A DNA stretch of 64,000 nt, taken from Chromobotia macracanthus (taxonomy: Eukaryota; Chordata; Actinopteri; Cypriniformes; Botiidae). Both the position numbers and the translations under genes were made by a program. The notes beneath the pieces were generated by a model. That model was not told where the DNA came from. It was given only the letters and a program-made list of their open reading frames with translations, and did not search any database. Below are positions 1 to 14,799 of this stretch, piece by piece (within the stretch, counting starts at the first letter, position 1; each line of letters opens with the position of its first letter). The stretch covers positions 7,377,501-7,441,500 of the forward strand of contig JAZGTH010000007.1 in assembly GCA_036877525.1 (NCBI GenBank), read 5' to 3'.

Positions 1-1739
1 AGATAAGCCTATCTCTAAATGTCATGCAAACAGAGGTAATTGGCTGCTTTACATGTCAGTCAGACAATCTCTTCCTGTCTAAGCAGGTTGTTCTTAGCCG
101 GAATAAGCTGTGGAACAGACTGTGCCATGTAATCAAAGATCTAGCTCCACAAGACTTTAACGGTCCAAGAAAGGTTGTTTGTTAGCCTTGGTTCACCGTA
201 GTCATAACTTTACCCAGACCAAGGTGTCTTTCTCAGTAGGGAAAGTCAGATCCCTCACCCTAGATTGGAAACATTTGAGACTAGTTCACATTTACTTTAC
301 TTCAGAATGTAAGAGCCAGATGGCTATTGATTTAGTTACTATAGACTGATTTGAGGGAAGTGCTGACGTGGCCCGATAGGATGATTGTGGGTGTGTGTCC
401 AGTCACTTTCAATGACTTTACAATACAGAATTGAGTTTTACTCTGTAACCATCAAACATGACAGTAGTTAAAGTAAAGAATAGTGATGAAAAGAAATGGG
501 ATAATTGGATGGTGAGGAATGAAAAAGGGGCAAGAGTGAAGTACGAAATGGAATTGAGCTTCAGGACTGATATAATAACAGCAAAAGAGATGAATCTGGC
601 AGATGCACAGAGAAAGGGTAACAGCAGACAGTGAGAGAGAAAGACTTCCTGCCAATATCGCAATTTCAATTTGATGAGCCAAGAAAGGAGGGGAAAAAAG
701 AAAGGGAAACAAGTTAAAGAAAAATAACGGTGAACTGTTATGTAGTTTCAGGATATAAAAAACTTTAAACGTTGTTAATGAAACAAAAACAATGTACACA
801 GCTGTTTAGTTGTGCTTAGCTGATTTGTTTTATTCTTTGCTGGTTTAATTAGCCAGCAGGTGACAGATTAACAAATGCCTAAAACCCTTCTAAAACTTGC
901 AAACCAGACTAGCCTGTACAGAGACAAGTACCATGATATTACTACAGTATCTGCAAACTTCACTGTTCATTGTTACAGTCACAGTATGATTTTGACACAA
1001 ATTTCATCAATGGCTTTTTGCACCCAGTAGCAGCTGAGAAAATGTTTTATCCTCAAATTGAAGCACCAATCATCCTTTTCTCATTTCATCATCACGTCCC
1101 AGTTTCACTTTCGTCATCTCACCCTTCAAAACATTCTTTGACTCTGACCCTCTGACCCTGAGCGCCGTCCCGTCACGCTGTCTGAATTCTCTTGCTGCCA
1201 GGCTGCAGTGAATGGACAGCTGAGGTAGTCGAGGGCAGATTAGACTCTGGCATATTGTGCTGGGGGAGTTGTATGTCTGATGGGGGTTACAGGTGGAGGC
1301 AGTGTCTGCTTAAACGACTGTCTCCACCACCAAACCCCACAGAGTCTAGTACTCTAAGTGTCTCACAGTTGGGGCTTCTAAAGACAGCAGGGCACACTCC
1401 TGTTTCTCTCCCTGTCATTATGAGTCTTTTGGTGGTGGAAAGCCTTTTAACCTGTGCCATGTCTCTGTTTGTCAGGCTGAAGCTGTTTCAGAAGGTTTTT
1501 TTTCTTTTTCCCTGTTAAAAACATCAATTATTTGCAGAATATGCTGCAAGAATGTTGGTTTGTTGTAGTTTATATAATAGTGAAGTGTGGGGTCAAATGC
1601 ACTACTTTTTAGGATGTGTCCTATAGGGGAGGAAAAATCAGAGGCAAAACAAATACTCTTAATTAGGGTGAACATTTTTCTTTACCTTGAGTGAGGGACC
1701 GAGCCATATCTAGGAACCAGAATATGATGGAGACTTGGA

Positions 1740-1835
1740 GGTAGACCTATAAACACCCTAGCAACCATCTACAAATGCCCAAGCAGTTACCCAGAGCAGC
1801 TTAGCAACCAAACAGTGTGCTGCAGACAACTAAAA
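1740..1835. repeat. CCTAGCAACC-type dispersed repeat
   Basis: Repeated CTAGCAACCA / TTAGCAACCA units separated by roughly 20-60 bases (for example CCCTAGCAACCAT then CTTAGCAACCAAA) resemble a degenerate short repeat common in cyprinid genomes. A similar pair (TGGCAACACC, TGGCAACCAT) occurs near 60.81-60.83 kb. The family is identified from memory only and the edges are uncertain. Confidence 0.4.
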
Positions 1836-4800
1836 GTCCTAAAATTGTAGCAGAAACACCGCCTACATGTTCTTAAGCAAATAAAAAACATTTTGTTTAT
1901 GTTGCTAATTGAAATAATCATCCTGGGCAGAGTTTAATGTATCTGTGTGGGGACGAATGGGATTTAACAACACGTTTGTTGAGTGTGCACAACTTTTCCT
2001 AACACAAAGAGTTATTACCAAAGATGTTTTTCATCTCTGTCTTTCTAGTGTCTTCCCTGAGTAAGCTGAGCAGACCCCATGCTGTTGAGATTAGAGATGA
2101 TTGGACACGGTGTAATTTTAGAATGAATGTTTCTGGGTGTTTGCACATCGATGTGTACATTTGTGTACATGAGAGAGAGAATCACTAGTGTGTGAACCTG
2201 CAGAGGCTACAAACCACAGTGACCTAACGGAACTGGATCTAATGAAGTGTGAACAGCAAAGTGTGATTTAGGGAGCTGTTGGGTTTCTGCATGGAAATAC
2301 ACACACACACTTGCACACACATTGTGAAGATGCCACAGCATTGCTTTTTGTAATCCATTTTTTGTCTCCCATTTTGCTCACAAATGATTGCATGCTTTGT
2401 TTAACAGATTTCCTTGTAGTACTTCATATTAAAGGGGGAAGGGGGCCAATAGGATTGTAGATGTGAATAAGGATTGACAACTGCTCTGACAGTTCGGCTA
2501 GCAATAGGATGCTCTCTTTAAAGGGATGGCTAATAGTCTCTCATTATGAAGGCTTGTTTGAATTATAGATGGAGCCGGTGAAGCCTGCCTGCCCTTAACT
2601 ATGCAAGTATCGATCCTTACTGCAGTGCCAAGCACCAGCGCAATTAAGATACTGCCAAATTAATGTGTTGTGGTACCCGTTTTAAATACCCCATTTTCCA
2701 TCTAGATATTCTTTATCTTTATTCAATTTCTGGAGTAAATTACCTCAGCAGGCTCTTTAAAGCTGTGACCAATTCTTTCAAAAAGAAGTCCAGTGTGATT
2801 AGTAAAGCCCATTCGAACTGGCCATATGGCCATATATATGGTGCTGTGCTTACACTAATGAACAAGCACACGTACTTGAGGAGCATTGGTTTAAAAGTAG
2901 GCCCACATTTGGGGTGTCTGAACCATGGAAAACAAGGCGGTTTGGAAAGAGTTATTATTTTAGCATTTCACAGTTATATTATGTGCAGCTGCAGTAATAA
3001 ATTGACCTTCAACTTAAAAACTTAAACTTGGAACTTAAGAAGAATTTAAATTCTGTGGAAATCTAAAGTTTTTGCAGAATTCCGCGAGTGCAGATTTCTT
3101 TGCAGGGCAGGTCTGCGCATAAGTCCAGCTGCTGAGCATTATATAATGTATGGCTCCCCCGTTGCACATGCTGCTCTCATCCCAGCTCTGCCAGCTAAGA
3201 GCCAAGCCATCTTACCACTCCAAACAACTTCAGAGCATTCTGTCTCTCATTATGTTTGTATTCCTCGGTTCTTTCTCTTCTTTGTTCATCCTTTCTTTTT
3301 TTGAATTACTGGCTGAATTACACTACACAATTTAAAAATGTGTACAGAAAATAAAATGCCAGGTGTCACACAGTCTGTAACTTTGGCTACAGAAAAAAAT
3401 GGACATCACCAACTAAACAGCTGAGAATCACACTCTCTGACTGTATCAGTACTAAGGTTGTGTAGTTTAAACCAGGCTTAACTCCTTAAGCTCATCTTTT
3501 CTTTGTTATGCTCTCTATTTATCACCTTTGTTGTGGAGCCAAATAGAGTGTAGTTTTATGCAATCTTGTGTATGTGTCTTGTGTTATGTCACAATGGTAA
3601 CTTGACGTCAAAGACATGCGAACAATTGCAGGAACATTTCTGCATTTATCACCACTTGTAAAGCCATAAGGGACCATAAAAATGTGTATCTATGTGTAGA
3701 TATACAGAAAAGCGACAGCACAGAAACCAACAAAAAAGCCAAATGTATGGGGGAATAGAGTTAAAGAACATCTGGTATCTGTCCACTGAGAGACACTTCC
3801 TGTGGAGCCTTCACTTATTATAAACTCACAACTAAAGGTACAAACATTCATTCAGAACTTTTCGACAAGTTTTTACCTGCCTGTGAAACTATTCCCACAG
3901 TCCCTTTTGATAAAAAAACACAGTTCAAATGCAGCAGAAGTGCTCTTCAAAAGTTTAACACAAACACATGGACTTAGACAGAGCTATCGGCGACTAATTG
4001 AGAGACAAGATCGAAGAAATGGATTCTCTGCTTTTATATTATGTAGCACAGTTTTGAGAGATTAACTGAGAGTGCCAGCATCAGTTGTCAAACTTCTTGG
4101 CTTTTTATCCAGACTGTAGGTTTTGTCCGTAAATTTGACTGAAAATACATCATCAGTAGGATGTAGAAAAGGTTGGGCCAACATTTACTTGAAATGTTCT
4201 GTATGTAAATGTTCTGAGTCAGAATTCAGTCAGTCTATGAAAAGCTTTATGAACTTTTAGGTTGAGCACACCGTGGCGCTGTCTTGAGCAACAGTACATG
4301 CAAAAGTCGACCTCAGTTATGGGTGCTCATGTCAAACACAGGTTTATCAGGCATATCTGCCTGCCTGTGTCCCATTATCTTTACTTACTCTCTAATAATT
4401 TAGTCTCCTGCTTTAGCAAAACCTTTTAAAGGCAGGTCACGCGTTTTAACAGGCATGTATGCCTCTTTGTGTAGAGAAAGACTGAAATCTCCAAAGCTGT
4501 TTGTCAACATTACATTTCAATAACATATTTCAAATCACCAATAAAATCTTGCAACAGTGACATCATCAATTTTGCTTCAAGTCAAATCGGATTAAGAAAC
4601 AGCATTTTTTGAGCCACATAAGGACATGCACATGCCTAGTTTAGGTTGGAAAAATGAAGCAATAAATCTGTGTGCTGTATGTTATAGTACACCACAGTAA
4701 AGACTGTGAAAGACCACAGCAACCAGATGCATCTGGAAGCTCATGATTATGACCCACTGTATGCTGAAACCCATTTCCTGTGTGATCTGCACTTCCTCTT

Positions 4801-5165
4801 ACATTAGTCCTCTGACCTCCACCCACCAGCACACACATCATGCATTATCTATTCTTTCCCATCTGTGCTTCCATCCTTCTTGCTCTGGCCTTTGTTATTC
4901 CTCTCATATCCACTCACCATCTCTGACTCATCATCCTTTCTATGACTGTAGCCTTTCTATTCATGTCATTTTAGATTGCATGTGCAAATGGGATGTGTGT
5001 GCACATGGTGGTTTGTTTGTGATCCTTTCAACATATATGTTGTTGTCTAAATGAGATGATTTTTGTCTGAGATCTCAGGCTTAATGGTGATTGCAGAGAA
5101 TCTGATTTGATTAAATATGGTAACCAGCAATTTTTAAGGATTATTTGAGGATGCATTCATGGTGG

Positions 5166-5193
5166 TTGACTAGTCGGCCAACCAACTAGTCAA
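5166..5193. repeat. ACTAGTC inverted motif
   Basis: TTGACTAGT and its exact reverse complement ACTAGTCAA are separated by 10 bases. A related degenerate motif (GTTGACCAAGTCGACTAATC) lies near 6592-6611. This resembles the ends of hAT-type fish elements carrying 'CGACTAGTC', but no complete element can be delimited. Confidence 0.35.
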
Positions 5194-8100
5194 TTAGTGA
5201 GGTTGATTTAACTTTTTCTTGTATACCTGCATTTTGATATTTGTTGTGTCTGTGATTTAATCCACGTGTTTTCACAGTATTTTAATATCAGACATCTGCC
5301 TGTGAGCATTTGACGGTTTGAAAATATGCTTTTGAAATTGCTTTCCACTATTTCACTTCACGTCATGTCTCAGTAAAACACATTTCAATTAACCTTAGTA
5401 ACATTTATGTTGAATGGCCCTCGATCCATCTCTCGCAGATCTCAAAGACGATGCTTTTACTCCTAAATCAGTTGCATGTGTTGTGAATGCCTTTTGTCTT
5501 GTATACACATTCTTGTATACACAGAAAAGCTTCCTGTTTCCTGCGGAAAATACGAAAGCCTGTCACTGAGGTGTTTTAGTTTTATTTACATTGATTCCTC
5601 TTGCCACAACCCAATTACTGCACTTTCATTGAGTTCATATTCTTTGACCTTTATCAGAGAGAGAAAATGAGAGTGAATCAGAGAGAAAGGGAGACTGCAT
5701 TCCTGGAGGAGAAACTAGCAGTATTCGTTTTTCATATTCCTATATTCAGTATTTGAAAATGCAATTAGATGAGCTAATTACCTAAGCAGGCTTTGCAATG
5801 ACTGCGGCTCTGATGGTCTCTAATTAGACTTGGAGTGGTGAGAAACCCCCATAGAAATCCCGCATAAACTCCAAAACAGCAGAGAAAGTCTCAGTTCTTC
5901 TATCCCAGACCTGGGCGAAGTGTTTCTGCTAAGGCGTATGATTGCTCTTTCTTGTTTCGTGGTGTTTGGTTCTCTTCATGCGTCAGACCTTTATTGTTGC
6001 ATCTGTCCGCGTCTCATTTGCTCTGTTGTCCTGTCTCTCATCTGCATCAGTGTACACAAGCACAGTGTGCTGATGGGATACTGTGTCATCTGCCTGGGAT
6101 CAAAGATGGAGTCAGCCTCAACAAACACGCTAGCTGTAAACAAGCCTAACTTAAGAGCTCTGCTCATGCAAACAGGAGCTCAAAGTTTTGACTCTTCTTT
6201 TGTTGTATGTCTCCCAGTGTTTGAATCATGTCAGGGCTCTTGGGGCACAAACACCTGCGAGTATATTATAAATGCAACCCCCCGGTTCTTACTCTGATGC
6301 CTCCTTGTCTCTCGTGTCACTCATGTTTTCTCTGACTTTTGCTCTTTCATTTTGTCTTTCTCTGTGGATGATCTCTTGTTTCTTTTAGATTTTACAGTGC
6401 TGGTGTGGCAGATTCACAGAAGTATCCTGTTTCACCAATAAACCAATATGAAGCATACTGGCCATATAACTGCCAGTTTTAAACACAGACCGATTTTTAT
6501 TAGAGGTCATTTTCAGTAGCACTAAGAGACAGTAAGCTTGAATAGTTGAAGTGGTCATTTCCTCATGTTAGTTCCAAGGATGGGTAACAATGGTTGACCA
6601 AGTCGACTAATCATTGTTTTTTTTAAATCGTTTTTAATTTTTTGGCAGTGGTGTTTTACTCAATGTTCAGCATTTTAGCTTTTAGACTGTGTGCACAGTA
6701 TAAAAGTGACCATTGTGTTTTGAAATTCATCTCCTTTAAATCTCCACTGCTACATCCAGACGTGCAAACTGCATTTTTACCCATTGTGACACATCTTAAA
6801 CTGGTTTTGAGTGACCATTGTACGTTCATTGTATATTATATTAATGATCAGCATTATATTGGTCATTGGCCTCTGGCTCGCTGGATATTTGCATTGACTG
6901 CATTAAAAACCTTATATCTACATAAGCAACGACACAGTAGATGGTTCAAACAGTAGGACTGGAGGGGGCAGCTGACTTACAATCAACCAAGAGTTTTATT
7001 TCTGTACTAAGCTAATAGAAATGACATTTACCCTTTTTACTGTCTAAATAGAGTGGAATATATTTATATCTCTGGGAGACAGAGAGTGATTCAAGCTTGG
7101 CTAGAGTCTAAAAATATAAAGTGAGTTATTCTGCACTCTTCATAGGTCTGTGGAGAATCATTAGATATTCTTAAAATGGTTTATGATTGAGTGTTTGAAC
7201 CCCTGAATAAGCAGTAAGTGTCAGCTCGAGTGGGTGTACTTTTTTTACCACAGTGCTTGAGCTGGTACATATCAATCTTGTCTGTCACCACAAAGGGTGG
7301 GCTGTCAAACTGATCTTCATGGAACCCCAACAGAACATTCCCTTAATGTCCGGAATTTCAGCTCTCCTCTTTGGAACACAGAGTTGAATGTTTAGCTCTT
7401 TTAAGAGCGTGTTTGCATCTTTGAGGAGAAAGAGACGAGGGCTGGTTTTGAGAGCAGATCTCAATTGACTCTGGCATACTGATGTCTTCCTCTGGGCAGG
7501 GTGGGTTTAATGACAGCATGGAAGCACTTCCAAATGCTCCCAGTGCTCTATACTTGGAGCAGGCTTCCGGAAAGCCCTGTGTGATTGCACATAGATCACT
7601 GGATAGTGACTAATGACTCTAGTGGTTTGGGCTTTTTTTCAACGCCTGTTATGAATTGAGAGCTCTTGATGTCATTCTCTGTTCCCTCTCAAGACTGATT
7701 CACTATGGCTTTAATTTCAAGATCGTGATGCTGTGTGATCTCATTTAGGATCAACTGTGTGTGCGCGCATGTGTGCGCGTGATTTCTGTAATGATGGTGT
7801 GTGGTTTTGATCATTATCTATCTTGTCCTAAAGCAGTTGTTTGTTGTGTACCAATTAGGTACTATACCATTTCTCTCGCTCTCTCCTGCTCTCTCCCTCC
7901 TCCCTCTCCATCTTTCTTTCTCAGCTGTTCTCTTCATTTTTTTGTTAAATTTTTGTGTAAGGTTTGTGTTTTTTGACATAACAAGAATGTTTGTATTGCC
8001 AGCATGTTTGCAGCATAGAGAAACTGCAATTAAAAAATAGAATACCAGCAGTGCAAAATAAAAATTAGTTTATAAAGTAAAACAACATGAAGTAATAGTT

Positions 8101-11100
8101 GAGAGTAAACTAAAAGTAGCAATTAACAAATTTTAAGAAATAGAATAAATTAAAGTTGTAGAAGTAATTATGAAGGGTGACACATGAGTCTAAATATGTT
8201 TTAATAAGGATGTTTAGTGATGTTTAGAGACAGTGCGCCTCTTTCTGTGGCAGACAGTCACATGCTGTGCTGCTATCACACAGCAGTCCTTGAGCTACTC
8301 TAACAGGACAGGAAACTTTTTATTGTCTGGTACATTATCAGTGTGTGCTGTATCTGTTTAATTTTGTGCTACTTCTCTCGGATATCTGTATTTTGTGCAT
8401 TCTGTCAGAAAAGTGCAGCTCTGTCTGCATTTTGCTTTGATTACTGTGTGAACACAACCTTTATCCGCTGAAAGCCATGTTTTTTCTGTGTATGCTTGTT
8501 CCTGTGCCTGCGGAGTCTTTACATTGTCATGATGGTTCTCAGTTTTATCTGTCACTGTCTACAGATAGCCAGACACTTTTCATTTTCTCTGTTGTTGCGC
8601 TTGAGGTTCCCAGAAAGTATAATTAATGTGTGTTGTAATTTGAGTTAGTGAAATTAGTTTCACAGTATTTTTCTGGCCCAGTGTAGTGGGGGTTAGTAGA
8701 GGACTTAAGGAGTTAATCACACTTGACACTTTGTACTTCCCTTTACTTACATTCATATGCATGTAAAAGCAAGAGAACCGGACCACAACAATATTGAAAC
8801 TGTTTGCCGCAGACATTTTCTGTGTGTACCAAAGTTCAGGTTTGCTCAACTCTCACCTGCAAATTTATTTAAATAAATAAATTTAAACCAGAAAAGTTGG
8901 AGGATTAGAGGATGTAAGACAGTAATTTAACAGTGCTTCATTGTTTAAGGTGTTGTTCGATGATAAAAAAAACAGAACAGAAATGTGACATTCTGTACCA
9001 GATCCAAAGTAATTAAGCATTCCACAAGAAGTCTGTTGTGCACTTAAACTTCAGAACAACTGAGGCAAGGAACTGATCTCTCTCTTTCTTTCATTCCCTC
9101 CCTCTCACTTCAGAGGTCTTTCAGTCAGTGCATTGTGTGATATGTTAACCAATAATGACATCACCAGAGCAGAAGAAAGGAACGGACATAGGCCCCTTAC
9201 AAAAAATGTATCACTCACTGTCTTCCATCTCCAGCTTTCAATCTTTCCATTCTGTCTGTTCCCTGCATGTGTTTGTGCAAAAGGAAAAGCACATCAACGT
9301 CTAACCAAACGCAGACGCTCGATTTTCTGCTGCCCTTCACATTGTGATGTCATCCAAACCCATTTTAATTGAAACGTGCATTAAATGCAGAAAGCCCCGT
9401 GTGAGTGTGTGTGTGAAAAGAAAGAGGCAGACAGGAAGGGTCGAGAAGACAAGGTTGAATTGATAGAGACTTTATAAATGAAAGCCTAGTGGCACACTGC
9501 GCTGATGTCAGGGTGTCTGTCACAGCAGAGATAGCTTTAGAGTGAATTGATGTGCCATTTCCTGCTTTCTGTTTCCACTGTTCTTTTGATGTGACAGTGA
9601 AATGCAGCTCACCCATCGGGTGTGAGGTGTGAAGTTGTTGCTCTGACGACCTCTTTATATGTCCTCTGTCACTGTCTGTCTGCTCACCTCTCTCTCTTTT
9701 TCTCAATCTCTCTTTCCTTCGGTCACACTTTGCCAATTATTTTGCTCTCAGCTGCTGCGTGATTGCACTTAAATTGTTGGCCATAGTGCTCACCCTTTGA
9801 AAGGCTGAATTTCAAAAAATTCTGAGATGGATAATGGGCTGGAGTGATGCAGTGCAGGTGAAGAAATCGACAGAAGAGAGGCATTTTGTTGACATAAGCC
9901 CAAAAATGAGCTGCCTAGCTAGAGAGTATTTTTCTGACACAAGGACTAGTCTAAACATAAAGGAGTCATGTTGCCTTCAAATATACCATGTCTGAGTAAG
10001 ATTCCATGACAAAATTGCATGCATTATTCACATAAAGGAAATTCCAGAATGCATTGAAACAATCTCAGTGTAAAGCTAATTATAAGAAGCAAGAGAAATG
10101 TCAAATACTTTATTCAACAATAAACATTATCCATGAAAATCTTCTTAAGCATAGGTCTAATGAAACATTGACCATTTTACTCAATGTTAATGCATTTCTC
10201 CATAACATGTTAACGCCAGACTATTGAAATCAATAATGAGTTCCAGTGTGCTTCTCGCGAGGCTGCATTCCTATTCAGTCAATTACAAGATTTTTTTTGG
10301 GTTACAGCTTGGATGCTGCCTTAGAAGGAAGCTGCCTGTGTAGGCAGCAAGACAGCTCACTGTATTTTGGAACAGCTCTTTACTCTCTCTGTCATGGATT
10401 TTGAAATGTCTCCCAGAATTCAGTGCCAGTACAATACACCATAGTGAAATACCCTCTTCAGAGCTATCCTTACAGACTGCATTTAAACAGCTTTCTCCTT
10501 GCTATGAAGTGTTTTTCTGGCTTTCATCCACTGTTATTTAGAAGAAGAAAGCTTTTGAGAAGGTGTTTCCCACTTTCCTCTGCATCTCCTCACCTATAAT
10601 TGTTAAATGAATCCTCAACTTGTTTGCGTTTGCATTAACTGCTGGATTATGTTAATTGTGAAGCTTCTCTTGGCAGAATGGCTGTTTGATATTGTAATGG
10701 AGACGAGGTTAGCAGAGAGTTGCTCATTTGCTGGAGCACCAGGAGGGATTAGCACTCATTCCTTAGCTTTTGTCTTTACTGATGTGCATGGCAAATTGAA
10801 TTGCGGTTGTCGATGAGAGGATGCAAGTTACCCACGGCTAATTCTTTCATGTTAACCTTTGGTACCCACGCAGGTTGCTCGCTTTGCCAATGCCAGTAGG
10901 GTGCTGTGGGTTAGCTTCTCACTTAAGGGCTTCCTCATTACTGCCAACTTACATTCACACACAGCAAAGACAGGTGTATAAGCTTTTAAATAAAAGCTAT
11001 TTTGGGTTGGGCAAAAAAGATAATGCAAATTGAAAGCTTGTTTTTTAAATTGATACCTAAAGGCAGCGACCCACTAACTGATTTTATCATCCAGTGTGTT

Positions 11101-12689
11101 GCATTGTCCGTTACAGTGAGTCTTCATTGGGATGGGCTTAATGGTTTTGGCAGTGACCAATGAGAAATAATGATGAAATAACTGACAAGCCCACGGTTTG
11201 TGTACTTCAGAATGCAGTTCATGTTGTTTGTAGTCATTATGTTCACACTGAAGTTCTTATTTTAGCAAGCTTCACATTGATTTGCTGCTAACATGACATG
11301 TTGCAATATGTGAGTCTGCGAGAATATCAGAAGCAGTCATTTATTGGTTAATCCTGTTTTATTTCCAAGCAGCAAGGTTGTCAGACTCAGTGGCTGGGGA
11401 AATCGCACCACTGCTGACCTTTATCAAGTACTTTCAAGTTGATAAGTGGGCAGCTGGCTTAAGAGGAATCTTTGGGGCATCTGAGTTAGGCCATCTGCTC
11501 AAATTCTGAAAGTTTAACGAGCTTCAGCTGCACACTTTAGTGAATTTTGCTCTTCAAAATATATATGGCAGAGACACAGGCCAGTGGTCTGAGAGTGATC
11601 TGCATGGAGACATCACGCTAAGAGACTAAGGATGTGGAATTATCTCCTTGCTCTGCAGGCTGCGTCTCATCTCTTAGATAGAGCTTCTGTTATCACACCA
11701 GCATGTGTCTCCAGGCTATAATGTAGCCCAGATATGGTAGTGACTGCAGAAGCTGCTTGACATCAGGGCTGGCCAGTGTGACTGTATAATATGTGACAGT
11801 AGTAAATGTGTTGGTGGATGTTGTGCTATATTGTTTATACCACAACCAAAAAAAACACCAACTACATTATAGGCACAGTACTCTTTTAAACTGTCACACG
11901 TGAGTGGTTTCACTTTAGACAGCTTGGTTAATTATAATTGATTATGATCAATTTATTTTTATTCCCATCATAGGTCCATTGTTGATGCATTGTAGGTTGT
12001 TTACAGTTGCCAAGCAACTGATGTTCAGTCACAGATGTGCGTGTATCGACTATTTTACAACAGCTTTGAATATGGCTTAATCAACCGTATTTATTATACT
12101 AATGTCTTTGTTTAGGCTTTAATTTGAACTAACACGTTACATAATAAGAAGCAGCTGTTTTTGTACTGATGCCAAACTTACTCTATGAATCTTTGGTTTG
12201 TGTCCAAGTTTCAAATAAAAACTGATAATTAGATAATGTACCTTCCACTTGTAACACATTTAATTGGCTGACATATCAAGAAATCATTATTTTGTAGTTG
12301 GATTTGGATTTTAAAATAATTGGTTGGATTTGCAGCTTAAAATAGTTGTATAGTTATATATACAAGATTTTGGTCATACCGCCCACCCATATCTTACATG
12401 TCCTTGAACATTTATCTCATAAGGATATGCAAAGCTAAGTCCCAAGTTTTGAGCTTAGGTTACAATAGTGTTTGACAGTCATGTGGATGAGGAGTGAGAT
12501 GTCTCAATCCCTCAATCTATTTCTCTGTCAGTCTTGGTCTGCTGGTGAACTGAATACTAATATCTTGGGATTAACGCTAGATCTGTGCTTTAGGCCTGAT
12601 TTGGTGACTTAACTTGGAGAGTTTATATGAAGTAGTTGTTTGATGCCATCAATAGCTTTATGCCTTACAAGTTAGGGTTTTAATGTTGG

Positions 12690-12715
12690 CATGGAAACAG
12701 CTAGCTGTTTCCATG
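12690..12715. repeat. Perfect 26-bp palindrome
   Basis: CATGGAAACAGCT is followed immediately by its exact reverse complement AGCTGTTTCCATG, with no loop. Sixteen bases further on, at 12731-12747, lies a second near-symmetric motif, GTTGTTATGGTAACAAG, which resembles an RFX-type X-box half-site pair. Function is unknown. Confidence 0.7.
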
Positions 12716-14799
12716 GGACCTTGTTGAGTAGTTGTTATGGTAACAAGCTCATTTCTGTAGAATATGATATCTAATCTTTAAGTATTGATTTTCGTTCCTC
12801 TGTTGAGTGTGGGTTTCTTGTTTGTTTAGTATGCGCTTATGTTAAGATGAAGGACGATTATTGAATTTCCCTCATTACCAGGATCATACTGTGTAATGGT
12901 TATATTGAGTCAGAGATGAATGTGGGGGTGTACGTGGTGCTACAGTAGTGACGATTGCCCCTCAGGTCCTTGCCTACATACAAACACACTCAAACGCACT
13001 CCTCCACAAAAGTATCTCTGTATCTGTGCGAGCTCTCTTTCACACTCCTACACTATTATTGTCTCCTGTAGACACATAAGAACAATCAGGGACGCCCAAG
13101 TAAAAACATCCCTCTCTTTTTATCCTTGTCATCTTTCCCTGCATCTTTTCCACCTTCTCTCTCTCCTCCCTGTCGGGGTGGTAGGTCCTCCTGCTTGTTC
13201 ATCAAGGTGTGGGAGACACTGTGGGCTCCTTATTAAAAAAACTCAGCAGAGGGCCACCACTTCAGCCCCAGCCCTCCCCCTTAGCCTCATCTGACTATTT
13301 CATTTCATTATTCTGTCTTTGTGTCTAACATCTGTGATTCTTCACAGCGCTGCAGCAGTAACCTGCTGTTAAACAGTGCCGTCTTGCCTCGGCTTCCTTT
13401 ATTTCTTTCCGTTGTTCCATTTGCATCACTGCCTTCTGCCATTCCCTCTCATTTTTTCTAATCTCCTATTTTATTAGTTTCATATAAGCCTTGTACTCAC
13501 CACACAATGCTTGTGCTGTTTCATTAGCGTCGCATAGCTTTAACGGGGCTTCTCTGGCTCAGCAGTTATAAAGTGTGAGCAAACAGGCTATGGAATAATT
13601 GAGCTCTCGCAAGCGCACACAGATGAACATGCGTGCAGGTGAACCTTGCTTGCTGAAACCCAGAGGGTCAATTTTCAGATGTACAATAATGACAAAGTAG
13701 TGTGTGTGTAGGTACATTCACTTAACTTGGAGTTACAATTGGAACAATTTTATTTTTTCACGTCCGTTGGTGTTGAAATAGAGACAGCTGATGTAAACGG
13801 ATGTATAAAGGCTTTTTATGCAGCTGTCAGTAAAAGCTGTACTTGAAAAGAGAGGCTGTACTTCAGATTATAATACCATGGAGTGTCTTTCGCCCAGCTG
13901 AGCCAAGAAGCACTTTCTTCATTTAATAGCATATAGGCCCAGGGCTGTCATTGGGAGGGGACAACCAAGAATGTTTCCCAGTCCCTGTCATGAGAGGTCC
14001 TCACTAAGATCCTCTGTGGTGTGTTCTGCTCATTGGACTCATTCAGGGTCTCATGAATTGTATTTATTAATTTCTGCACAGACTGTGAGGGAAATGTCTG
14101 CAGAATGGTTTACATGGACAATTTTTTATTTACTCTCAAATGTACTATTTGGTATGTAAAATAAATGAAATGGATATACTGCACTGTTTTAGAACTGCTA
14201 TAAACATTTAGAACTGAGAATGCATACATTTATAACTGAAAGTAATACAGTTAACCAAAATGTTTACGGTGGGGATTTATTGAATTTTCTTTACTCTGTA
14301 GAGCTTTCTGGAGAGGTCTACAGGCTCACATTCCATATGTGCCTGCTTATGGTCTACAGATGGGTAATGTCACTTTAATCATTTGGTCTTGATTAGATGT
14401 TCTTAAATTGGATTAGTGTAATACAGTCATAAGCAGTGTGTGTGTACTTCAGAGGACCGTGTACCTTCTGCAGGTACCTTGAAAACCGTTTTACCAGTGA
14501 TGACAAGCTGCGATGTCCAACAGAAGCGTTTCATTAGCTGCTACCAGCACACTTTCATTTTTGTGCCCTTCTGGTGGCCGTTTACAGGGAACCCAGTTTA
14601 ATGTTGGCGATGATGGATTCTTAAAGGGAGGTGACAAGGTGCAAGAAGCACCAGATGCACCTCACCATGTCCTGCTAGCTGTATTTCATTTCCATGACAC
14701 TTTGCCAATCATCTGCTTGGAACTGGGCCAGTGATTGGTGGAGGCAGATTTCCAGTCATCGTCTGTAATATACTCCCATTGTCGTCAGTTAGCATAAAT

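Noticed and set aside
9365..9736. 123-codon minus-strand frame
   Set aside because: Charged and His/Thr-repeat composition arises from simple GT/CA and TC tracts, and no domain is recognisable.
12920..13294. 124-codon + strand frame rich in Cys, Ser and Leu
   Set aside because: It follows from pyrimidine-rich low-complexity DNA, has no flanking splice sites or domain pattern, and shows no match to IGSF3 domain 1.
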